From contig JAJYSL010000020.1 in NCBI GenBank assembly GCA_021793595.1, positions 1-37,939 on the forward strand: a stretch of DNA of 37,939 bases, in the 5' to 3' direction. Below, in pieces: positions 1-6,877 of this stretch. The DNA is from Acidobacteriota bacterium (GTDB lineage: Bacteria > Acidobacteriota > Terriglobia > Terriglobales > Acidobacteriaceae). The number at the start of each line of letters is the position of its first letter. Within the stretch, counting starts at the first letter, position 1. The position numbers and the translations under genes were made by a program. The notes below the pieces were generated by a model. It saw only the letters and a list, made by a program, of their open reading frames with translations. It had not been told where the DNA came from and searched no databases.

Positions 1-1057
1 GTGGATTCGTTGGACCGATTAGGAGGGACACAAACGCCGTGAGAAGGCTGGCAATCGCGGCACGGCAGAAAAGCTGCTCGCGAAACGTCACACCCAAAAG
101 CTTGAACATCGAAAACTGCCGGAGACGTTGCGGTCGAAAGCTGTGACCTTCCGGGAGCTGAGTGACGATGCGTTGCTGCATAGCCAAGCCGAGAACAGCG
201 AAAAGCAAACCTATGAACTTCGTTTACGCATCGGCCAGCTCTTGCCAGTCTTTGGTTCTCGTCCGGCGGACTCGATCAAGAAGAATGACATAGTCGCTTG
301 GCTGGTAAAGCGGGCAGCCGAACGGAACTGGGCTCCGAGCAGTCGGAATCGCTGGCAAGCGACTTTCTCGCTGATCTTTCGGGTGGGCATCGACAATGAG
401 AAGACCGACCGCAACCCGGCGGTGGGCATCCGGCGCAAGACGGAGAGCACGGGACGGGTGAGATTTTTGTCCGATGCGGAAGAGGCCCGTCTGCGGTCTG
501 TGATCGACGCCGCTTTCCGGAATTTCTTTCTCATTTGCTGCTTTCGATTCACACCGGGATGCGAATGGGCGAGCAGTACAGCATGCGCTGGAGTCAAGTG
601 AGCTTCGAGCGCCGCCAGATTCATTGCCGAAAACCAAGAACGGACACCCGCGCACCATTCCCTTGAACACGGTCGCCCTGGCAGCTTTGGAAAAGATGCG
701 GGGCGAAGGCGCGCCTCTGGAAACACCTGGAGCGGGGAAGCATTGCAGGGCTCGCGCGGCTGGTTTCCGACGGCGCTCGAAGAGGCGAAGATCGAGGGGT
801 ATCCCTGGCATTGCAACCGCCATACTTTTGCCAGTAGACTCGTAGTGGCGGGAGTAGACCTGCGCACCGTGGCAGAGCTGCTCGGGCACAGGACGCTCCA
901 GATGGTCATGCGATACTCCCATCTCGCGCCGGAACATCAGGTCTCCGCTGTGGAGAGCCTGGTGAAATCCGGAAAGAGAAGGGGCACTAAAGCGGACACC
1001 AGTGCTTTGAAGCCATCCAAGAGCAATCGCCGCCACTCGCTAAATATAAGTAAATAG
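1..1057 (+). pseudogene. Decayed tyrosine recombinase (phage-type integrase)
   Basis: This is the remnant of a tyrosine-family site-specific recombinase that once cut and rejoined DNA for a mobile element. The reading frame enters from the left edge. It carries an in-frame TAG at 20-22, then a SAM-like core-binding region at about 130-500. Homology shifts frame near 510-517, again near 620, and again between about 715 and 745. The catalytic parts are still readable across frames: the first Arg in HTGMRMGE (about 550-573), the H-x-x-R box in WHCNRHTF (about 805-828), the third-box His in LLGHRTL and the nucleophile Tyr in MRYSHL (about 905-922). One stop and three frameshifts make activity very unlikely. 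It ends 14 bp before tRNA-Ser, a common integration target, but on the 5' side of that gene rather than the usual 3' side. The 5' end lies outside the window. Confidence 0.85.
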
Positions 1058-1071
1058 GAGAGTTAATACAC

Positions 1072-1163
1072 GGAGAGGTGGCAGAGCCCGGTTGAATGCA
1101 CCTGACTCGAAATCAGACATAGTCGCAAGGCTATCGGGGGTTCGAATCCCCCCCTCTCCGCCA
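1072..1163 (+). tRNA. tRNA-Ser (anticodon CGA)
   Basis: The acceptor stem GGAGAGG (1072-1078) pairs with CCTCTCC (1153-1159), followed by discriminator G and an encoded CCA (1161-1163). The anticodon loop CTCGAAA at 1106-1112 gives anticodon CGA at 1108-1110, which reads UCG. A long variable arm (ATAGTC-GCAA-GGCTAT), typical of class II tRNAs, and a T arm containing GTTCGAATC confirm serine identity. It follows the integrase remnant directly. Confidence 0.97.
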
Positions 1164-1620
1164 GAACTTCCCGAACAGCAATCCAGAGCAAACCGATGAA
1201 ATTCCGGACAAACGTCTGTATCGGGTTCTCGATCCCCATGCGTCGCGGAATTTCACGTAATTATTACGATCCTGGATCCAGCGGTTAAACCTTCCACTTC
1301 GCGGCTAACAGCTAGACGGAAATGATCGTGCATTTCGGGAGGTCATCACCCACTGGGCGAATACCGCAGCAGGACGAGCGCAGATTGAGGCCGAGCCGGA
1401 GGGGCGATGGAGGCGATGACTGTGCCGACGCCGGACCGGCGCATCGACGTCAATGGGGAGCGGGAAGCTGCGGCCACCACGGCGCAGGCTCAGTTGGCGT
1501 TTCTCGCCGGATTATGCGACCACCAGCCAGCCCTTGCTGCAGGCCAGACCGCTTTCGCCCTTATTGATGTGCTTCGGTTCGTCTTACGCTGCGATAATGG
1601 ACCTGAAAGGGAACACCACC
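1164..1620. other. Gene-free stretch between tRNA-Ser and rpiB-like gene
   Basis: These 457 bases carry no convincing coding region. Short open frames here overlap in all phases and show no recognisable domain. No duplicate of the tRNA-Ser 3' end, which would mark an attachment site, was seen. The stretch presumably holds the promoter of the following isomerase gene, but I could not pick out a clear -35/-10 pair. Confidence 0.5.
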
Positions 1621-2136
1621 ATGAAGATGGCAGTCGGCAGTGACAGCGCATCCCATTTCGCTACGGCGATTTGTGCGTATCTCGAAGAGAAGGGTGTGGA
1701 ATTGCTTCGTTGTGGCCAATGCTGCGGAGAACAAGCGGACTATGTTGATGCAGCCCGCGCAGTGGCGGAGCATGTGGCTGCCGGGCGATGCGATCAAGGG
1801 TTGCTGTTCTGTACCACTGGAACCGGCGTGACCATTATTGCGAATAAAGTTCCGGGCGCGCGGGCGGCGCTGTGCGTGGATGCATTTTCGGCGCGCATCG
1901 CCCGGCTGGCCAACAACGCCAACGTGCTGGTGTTAAGTATGCGATACACGGGCGAAATGCTGGGCAAGGAAATCGTAGATGAATGGCTGGCGACGGCGCC
2001 TTCCACCGAACCGCGCCGCGTTAACTTCCATCGCAAGACAGAGGAACTGGATGCGCTCTATCGAGGCGCTGCCGCAGGAGTGTCGACGCCGATCGACACT
2101 CCTGCGCTAGCCGGGATGAGCGCTAAGAAAATTTAG
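1621..2136 (+). CDS. RpiB/LacAB-family sugar-phosphate isomerase (variant active site)
   Basis: The 171-aa protein belongs to the RpiB/LacA/LacB family, cytoplasmic enzymes that interconvert aldose and ketose phosphates. The start ATG at 1621 is chosen because AAAGGG lies at 1606-1611 and the family begins at this point; the open frame further upstream has no homology. Conserved parts are the N-terminal GSD (Asp8), the CTTGTG loop with catalytic-type Cys64, and the ANKVPGARAAL segment. Aligned to E. coli RpiB, the His after that Asp is Ser9, and the His of the RQHND box, used for ring opening, is replaced (RLANNAN, Ala97). This suggests a substrate other than ribose 5-phosphate, perhaps a short open-chain sugar phosphate (inference). 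It converges on uxaA with 2 bp between the stop codons, so a role in the neighbouring sugar-acid pathway is plausible. Confidence 0.85.
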   Translation: MKMAVGSDSASHFATAICAYLEEKGVELLRCGQCCGEQADYVDAARAVAEHVAAGRCDQGLLFCTTGTGVTIIANKVPGARAALCVDAFSARIARLANNANVLVLSMRYTGEMLGKEIVDEWLATAPSTEPRRVNFHRKTEELDALYRGAAAGVSTPIDTPALAGMSAKKI

Positions 2137-2140
2137 CGCT
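2119..2140. terminator. Hairpin between convergent genes (possible bidirectional terminator)
   Basis: AGCGCTAA (2119-2126) and TTAGCGCT (2133-2140) form a perfect 8-bp inverted repeat with a 6-nt loop. It covers the stop codon of the rpiB-like gene and most of that of uxaA. No T-tract follows on either strand, so it is not a classical intrinsic terminator, but its position fits a transcription barrier between convergent genes. Confidence 0.4.
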
Positions 2141-3779
2141 ACAGTGAAATCCCACGTTTCCAGGGGATGAAGTCGTACTGCCCATTCAATTCGGCTTTGG
2201 TGTGCCGGCGGCCGCTGGCAACGTCAATCATCGTTTCCAACATATCGTTCGCAACTTGCTGGATGGTCGAATCGCCGGTAATGATACTGCCTGCGTCGAT
2301 GTCGATGATATCGGCCATGCGTGTTGCCATTTGTGTGTTCGTCGCCACTTTCAGCACAGGCGCGATGGCGTTTCCGGTTGGAGTTCCCATTCCAGTGGTG
2401 AAAAGAACGATATTCGCGCCGGCGCCGACCTGCGCGGTGACACACTCCACATCATTGCCGGGGGTGCAGAGAAGACTCAATCCCGGCTTCGTCGCCACCT
2501 CGGGATAGTCAAGCACATCTACGACGGGCGATGTCCCGCCTTTGCGCGCGGCTCCCGCGGACTTCATGGCATCTGTAATCAGCCCATCGCGGATATTTCC
2601 CGGCGACGGATTCATTTCAAACCCAGAGTGGACAGCCTTGGCCCGCGCTGCGTAGGTGGTCATCAACTCCACGAAGCGGTCCGCAATCGGCTGGCTGACA
2701 CTGCGATCAATCAGCCCCTGTTCGGCACCGCAAAGCTCAGGAAACTCGGACAAGATCGACTTGCCGCCAACTGCGGCCAGCATATCGGAAACCTCGCCGA
2801 GAGCGGGATTGGCAGAGATGCCGGAGAACCCATCCGAGCCACCGCACTTCAATCCAACGGTCAGCCTGGTCAGCGGAGCGGGAGAGCGATGCGCGGTATT
2901 CGCTTGCTCCAGCGCGGCGAACGTTTGATCGATGGCTCGACCCAGCATATTGGTTTCAAGGCCCAGCGCCTGTTGATCGAAGATAAGAACAGGCTTCGTC
3001 GCTTGCGGATCGCGTTGGCGAATTTCTTCCAGAAGAATGGATATTTCCGCGTTCTGGCACCCGAGGCTCAGGACCGTTGCACCGGCGACGTTGGGGTGCT
3101 GAATGTAGCCGGCCAACAGCCCGCAGAGCGCACGCGCATCCTGCCGCGTACCGCCGCATCCCCCTTCATGAGAGAGAAAGCGAACACCATCGACGTTGGG
3201 AAAGATGGGGTTGCCGGGGGCATCGACTGCTGGACTGCTGGTGCTGTTGCCGCCCTGCTGCTTACGAGCAACGATCAAGTCGTGTACCTGGCGGCGATAG
3301 GCATTGGGCTTGCGATAGCCCAGTTCTTCCTCAAGGGCTTCTCGAAGCAACTCGACATTGCGGTTTTCACAGAACACGAGCGGCATGACCAGCCAATAAT
3401 TTCGCGTGCCTACTTGGCCATCCGCGCGATGATACCCGAGGAAAGTACGATCTCGCCACGAAGTGACGTCGGGGGGATTCCACGCATGCGGTGTTCGCGT
3501 GGTCGAATACGAACTGGCGTCGTGCTGCAGATTTCTGGTTGTCAGCACGCCGCCGGCGGGAATTGGCTCGCGAACCTTCCCAACGACGACGCCGTACATG
3601 ATGACCTCTGAGCCCACCGGCATCTCGTGTTCGACAAATTTGAACTTAGCGGGCACCTCGGTAGGAGGAAGATACGTTGTACCTGCGTAGGTCACCGGCT
3701 GGTTGGCTGCAAGCGGAGCAAGCGCCACAAGTACGTTATCGCGCGGATCGAGTTTCAATACTTTTTGCATATCTGTCAC
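2139..3779 (-). CDS. uxaA: Altronate dehydratase (UxaA family)
   Basis: This 546-aa enzyme of the UxaA/GarD family is expected to dehydrate D-altronate to 2-keto-3-deoxy-D-gluconate in cytoplasmic hexuronate catabolism. Residues about 10-90 form the small SAF domain. The rest matches the large catalytic domain, including CGGSDGFSGISANP, the PELCGAEQ segment, NPSPGN, CTPGNDVE and GMGTPTGN, all closely matching E. coli UxaA. The chosen start is GTG at 3779, with AAGGA 7 nt upstream; ATG at 3770 is the alternative. It is the last gene of the leftward operon lacI - MFS - uxaA, 85 bp behind the transporter gene. UxaB and UxaC, which would make altronate, are not in the window, so galactarate or another aldonate remains possible as substrate. 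Confidence 0.88.
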   Translation of the reverse strand: MTDMQKVLKLDPRDNVLVALAPLAANQPVTYAGTTYLPPTEVPAKFKFVEHEMPVGSEVIMYGVVVGKVREPIPAGGVLTTRNLQHDASSYSTTRTPHAWNPPDVTSWRDRTFLGYHRADGQVGTRNYWLVMPLVFCENRNVELLREALEEELGYRKPNAYRRQVHDLIVARKQQGGNSTSSPAVDAPGNPIFPNVDGVRFLSHEGGCGGTRQDARALCGLLAGYIQHPNVAGATVLSLGCQNAEISILLEEIRQRDPQATKPVLIFDQQALGLETNMLGRAIDQTFAALEQANTAHRSPAPLTRLTVGLKCGGSDGFSGISANPALGEVSDMLAAVGGKSILSEFPELCGAEQGLIDRSVSQPIADRFVELMTTYAARAKAVHSGFEMNPSPGNIRDGLITDAMKSAGAARKGGTSPVVDVLDYPEVATKPGLSLLCTPGNDVECVTAQVGAGANIVLFTTGMGTPTGNAIAPVLKVATNTQMATRMADIIDIDAGSIITGDSTIQQVANDMLETMIDVASGRRHTKAELNGQYDFIPWKRGISL

Positions 3780-3864
3780 AAAGCTTTCCTTCTACAATAA
3801 CCGGAAATGGCTGCCGCCTCACTGTTTGACTTCGCGTTCATTGAGTCCGAAATTCGTAGCTGCC

Positions 3865-5166
3865 TCACGCGGGATTTTCTGTGCCGCTGTCCTGATGCTT
3901 GAGTTGAGGAACCAGGATCTGGAATACGATGACCGCCAGGAGATACATGAAGCCGCAAACCGTAAACAGCAGGGAGTAATGGTGAGTGCGCTTGAGAACA
4001 TATCCAGCCACCTCGGCAAGCAGCGTTCCGCCCAGTGCGCCTGCTGTCCCGCCGATGCCGACGACGGTAGCGACGGATTGCGCACGGAACATGTCGGAAG
4101 GTGTGGAGAACAGATTGCACGAAAAAGCCTGATGCGCGGCGGCCGCGAGAGAGATCAGCGCGACGGACATCCACAGGGTCGCAACCTGGGCGGCAAACAT
4201 GACTGGCAGAACGGCGACGGCGAAAACTGTCATCGCGGCCTTCCGACTGAAGTTCACTGAGCGTCCGCGCTTGATCCAGAACCCGGAGAGCCAGCCCCCG
4301 AAGACACTGCCGATGCTCGCCGCAAAGTAGATGACAACCAGGGGAAGACTCATCTGGGCGATGGTGATGTGGAAGCGACTAGTCAAAAACAGCGGTCCCC
4401 AGAAAAGGTAAAACCACCAGACCGGATCCGTCAAAAATTTCGAGGTTGCAAAGGCGATGGTTCCGCGATCGGATAACAGCGACCACAGCGACCGCGCTTC
4501 CGATGACCCTACCGGTGTAAGACTATGGTCGATGAGTTGCGACTCTGCGGGGCGCAGGCGATTGTACGGGAATAGCATCCAGACGATCAGCCAAAGCATG
4601 CTCATGCTGGCGGTAAAAATAAATCCGTAGCGCCATCCGAATCGGAGCGCAATGAACGGGATAATGATCGGAGCCAACAAAGCGGCAAAATTTGTACCGG
4701 AATTGAAGATGCCTGTGGCCAGCGCGCGTTCTTCTTTCGGGAACCATTCGGCGACCGCCTTCAACGCGGCAGGGAAGTTTCCCGACTCTCCGATGCCCAG
4801 AAAGAATCTTGCGATGCCAAATCCGGCAGCGCTGCTGACGAATGCATGCGCTGCGGAAGACACGCTCCAGATGCCGACGAACAAGCCATATCCCTTGCGT
4901 GTTCCCAGGCGATCGATGATCCGCCCGGAAAGTAGATACGCAAGTCCATAGGCAAACGTGAAACACGCTACCATGTTGCCGTAGCCTTGCTGCGTCCAGT
5001 GCAGATCTTTCTGCAGGACGGGGGCAAGAATGCCAAGGACCTGGCGGTCCATATAGTTGGTGGTGGTCGCAAAAAAAAGGAGTGCGCAGACAAACCAGCG
5101 CATCCGGCCAGGACGTTCCTCTGGCTTACACACGAACCGCGTCTCCGGCTGCTGGGGTTGATTCAC
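3865..5166 (-). CDS. MFS transporter, hexuronate (ExuT-like, ACS family)
   Basis: This 433-aa inner-membrane major facilitator is of the anion:cation symporter type and probably imports hexuronates or related sugar acids with protons. The N-terminus carries the family signature NYMDRQVLGILAP in the first membrane segment. It is followed by a loop RIIDRLGTRKGY (MFS motif A region) and GIGESGNFPAALKAVAEWFP, characteristic of ExuT-like carriers. About 12 hydrophobic segments are visible, with a hydrophilic central loop near residues 205-235. The gene lies 43 bp behind lacI and 85 bp ahead of uxaA on the same strand. That context supports a sugar-acid substrate and control by the adjacent LacI-type regulator. 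The exact substrate cannot be read from the sequence. Confidence 0.87.
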   Translation of the reverse strand: MNQPQQPETRFVCKPEERPGRMRWFVCALLFFATTTNYMDRQVLGILAPVLQKDLHWTQQGYGNMVACFTFAYGLAYLLSGRIIDRLGTRKGYGLFVGIWSVSSAAHAFVSSAAGFGIARFFLGIGESGNFPAALKAVAEWFPKEERALATGIFNSGTNFAALLAPIIIPFIALRFGWRYGFIFTASMSMLWLIVWMLFPYNRLRPAESQLIDHSLTPVGSSEARSLWSLLSDRGTIAFATSKFLTDPVWWFYLFWGPLFLTSRFHITIAQMSLPLVVIYFAASIGSVFGGWLSGFWIKRGRSVNFSRKAAMTVFAVAVLPVMFAAQVATLWMSVALISLAAAAHQAFSCNLFSTPSDMFRAQSVATVVGIGGTAGALGGTLLAEVAGYVLKRTHHYSLLFTVCGFMYLLAVIVFQILVPQLKHQDSGTENPA

Positions 5167-5209
5167 TCGATTCAGCCTATTCTGTTTAGGAACAACTTGG
5201 CAGAAGCAA

Positions 5210-6241
5210 CTATGTCCTTGGAACTGGACCGGTGGAGCCGCGCACGCGCAAGGTCGACTTGAGGAGAATCTGCTGCGGCTTCAGCTCTGCTTGTTCCGCT
5301 GCCGGTCCAATGGAACGTAAAAGCAAGTCTACCGCCGCCATTCCCATCTCATACGTAGGTTGCCCGATGGTGGTGAGGCTTGGGTTCACCACCTCCGCCC
5401 AGTCGGCATCGTCAAAACTCATCACGCTGACACGCGATGGGCAGGGAATTTTCAATTCTGTGAGCGCCCGAAGAATTCCCAAAGCCATGCGATTGTTCAG
5501 GGTGAAAATTGCGGTCGGTGGATTGGAGGATTGCAGCAGGCTGTGGCCAATACGATATCCACTCTCGATGTGAGAATCTCCCTGACGCAGATGTTCTTCG
5601 CGGATCAGAAGGTTCGACTCCTGCATCGCCTTGCGGCAGCCCTCCACCCGATCGATGCTGGTCGAGTGGGTCAAGCGGCCGCAAATCACGGCAATTTTTT
5701 CATGGCCTAATCCGATGAGGTATCGGACTCCGTTGTAACAAGCGTCAAAATTGTCCGTGACAACGCAATTCACCTTCGCCTTCATGGGAATGCAGTCAAT
5801 GAAGACGACAGGAGCGCGGTCACGGACCAGAGTTTCGCGCACGGCGTAGGAATCGGTGGGCGCTAAAAGAATTCCGTCCACACGCTTGGTGTGCAGCGCG
5901 TCGAGGTGGCGGAGTTCCAGGTCGGATCGGTCATTGGAGTTACACACCAGCACCTCGTACCCGTGCTCGATGGCTTGATCCTCAACGCCGCGCAGGGCCT
6001 CCACAAAAAATGGATTGGTGATGTCCTGGACAACCAGCCCCAGCATGTGGGTACGCCCTGTGCGCAGGCCGCGAGCTCCCGCATGAGGAGAAAAATTCAT
6101 GGCGGCGATTGCTTTTTGCACCACAGCGGTTAACTCAGGGCCGACGATGCCCTTGTTATTGACCACGGCCGATACTGTTGAGATGGAGACTCCGGCCAGA
6201 CGAGCAACATCGCGCATTGTGTAAGAGGTTTGCTTGGCCAT
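5210..6241 (-). CDS. LacI-family transcriptional regulator
   Basis: This 343-aa DNA-binding regulator has an N-terminal helix-turn-helix at residues 9-30 (MRDVARLAGVSISTVSAVVN), a hinge helix (ARGLRTGRT), and a periplasmic-binding-protein-like effector domain starting at HMLGLVVQDITNPFF. A typical LacI C-terminus is present (VSVMSFDDADWAEVVNPSLT). The ATG at 6241 is preferred because AAGG lies 8 nt upstream; a GTG directly before it (6242-6244) is the alternative. It heads the operon with the transporter and uxaA, so it probably represses this operon and its own gene until a sugar-acid intermediate binds. A candidate operator overlaps the promoter at 6450-6477. The effector is unknown. Confidence 0.92.
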   Translation of the reverse strand: MAKQTSYTMRDVARLAGVSISTVSAVVNNKGIVGPELTAVVQKAIAAMNFSPHAGARGLRTGRTHMLGLVVQDITNPFFVEALRGVEDQAIEHGYEVLVCNSNDRSDLELRHLDALHTKRVDGILLAPTDSYAVRETLVRDRAPVVFIDCIPMKAKVNCVVTDNFDACYNGVRYLIGLGHEKIAVICGRLTHSTSIDRVEGCRKAMQESNLLIREEHLRQGDSHIESGYRIGHSLLQSSNPPTAIFTLNNRMALGILRALTELKIPCPSRVSVMSFDDADWAEVVNPSLTTIGQPTYEMGMAAVDLLLRSIGPAAEQAELKPQQILLKSTLRVRGSTGPVPRT

Positions 6242-6449
6242 CACACTCGCCTTCCGCTTATGTGCTTAGATGTGAGTCCTGCCGCAGGCCGGGATGGATA
6301 TTCACAGCCTTCGCTTGCAGCCTCTAGCGCTTCGATTATCATGCTCATTTTACGGGGACGATCTTTCGGGCTTTCTCAATCCATAGTAAATGGAAGGCCC
6401 TGTTGTGCCCATCATTCCTTAGCAGTTTCAAGATTTCTCTTAAGCTTTA

Positions 6450-6477
6450 ATCATAACGTTTCGAAAGCTATTGACAA
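6450..6477 (-). promoter_or_regulatory. Candidate promoter of the lacI-transporter-uxaA operon
   Basis: On the minus strand TTGTCA (6477-6472) and TATGAT (6455-6450) are separated by 16 bp. Each differs from the sigma-70 consensus by one base. The start of lacI lies about 200 bp downstream. This is the best promoter match seen in the intergenic region. Confidence 0.6.
6454..6471. promoter_or_regulatory. Candidate LacI-type operator
   Basis: An imperfect palindrome is centred on C6462-G6463, with TTTC on the left and GAAA on the right, flanked by partly matching arms (ACG / GCT). A central CG within a near-palindrome is the usual form of LacI-family operators. It fills the -35/-10 spacer of the minus-strand promoter, where a bound repressor would block transcription. 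Confidence 0.45.
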
Positions 6478-6499
6478 GCAAAAACTACCAGAGTAGGTT
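6471..6499 (+). promoter_or_regulatory. Candidate rightward promoter
   Basis: A perfect TTGACA (6471-6476) is followed after 17 bp by TAGGTT (6494-6499). Its -35 hexamer overlaps that of the divergent lacI promoter. It points to the heptose cluster but lies about 380 bp before that start codon. Confidence 0.4.
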
Positions 6500-6586
6500 C
6501 AGCATGACGCCACCATTGTTTCGGCTCGCTGTCTTGAAGTATCCTGTTAATTCGGGACAAGAAATCTCCTGTGCTACTCAAAATAG

Positions 6587-6615
6587 GTGACTTCTGTGAA
6601 TTCCTTGGATAAAAA
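6587..6615 (+). promoter_or_regulatory. Second candidate promoter upstream of the heptose cluster
   Basis: GTGACT (6587-6592) and TAAAAA (6610-6615) are spaced by 17 bp, each matching four of six consensus bases. Transcription would begin near 6622, leaving a leader of about 255 nt before the kinase gene. The call is weak by sequence alone. Confidence 0.3.
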
Positions 6616-6648
6616 CGCTTCGATTTTACAGGAAAACGAAGTTGTTTG

Positions 6649-6701
6649 GTGTCCCTGGGGTAAAGACACTGGGTGCATGCGAGATTGCCAGTTCATGCCC
6701 C
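6649..6701 (+). other. Two adjacent hairpins in the leader of the heptose cluster
   Basis: GTGTC (6649-6653) pairs with GACAC (6665-6669). Directly after it, GGG-T-GCATG (6671-6679) pairs with CATGC-CCC (6694-6701) with one bulged T. No known riboswitch class was recognised. The rest of 6500-6877 shows no gene; a 73-codon open frame at 6642-6863 has no recognisable features. Confidence 0.3.
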
Positions 6702-6877
6702 AAGCAGGATTTTAGTGACTGGGTCAGAGTTTGCGTGCTTTCGTCTTCATGGAATCGATCGAGGATGCCAGTGTCCTGGCGAGGGTGGAAGGATAAAACA
6801 CTGCCAAACCCGGAATTGAATTTTGCAGATCGAGCCTACCATGTACTCGTCGGCTCGTCGTAGACGGTGCGGGCAAA

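Noticed and set aside
1453..1620. N-terminal extension of the RpiB-like protein
   Set aside because: The extension is Arg/Pro-rich without homology, while ATG 1621 has a ribosome-binding site and starts exactly at the family N-terminus.
2202..3611. Open frame of 469 codons on the plus strand
   Set aside because: It is antisense to uxaA, which is strongly conserved; the plus-strand product is rich in His/Arg/Gly with no family signature.
6642..6863. 73-codon open frame before the heptose cluster
   Set aside because: It has no ribosome-binding site or recognisable sequence and overlaps the leader hairpins.
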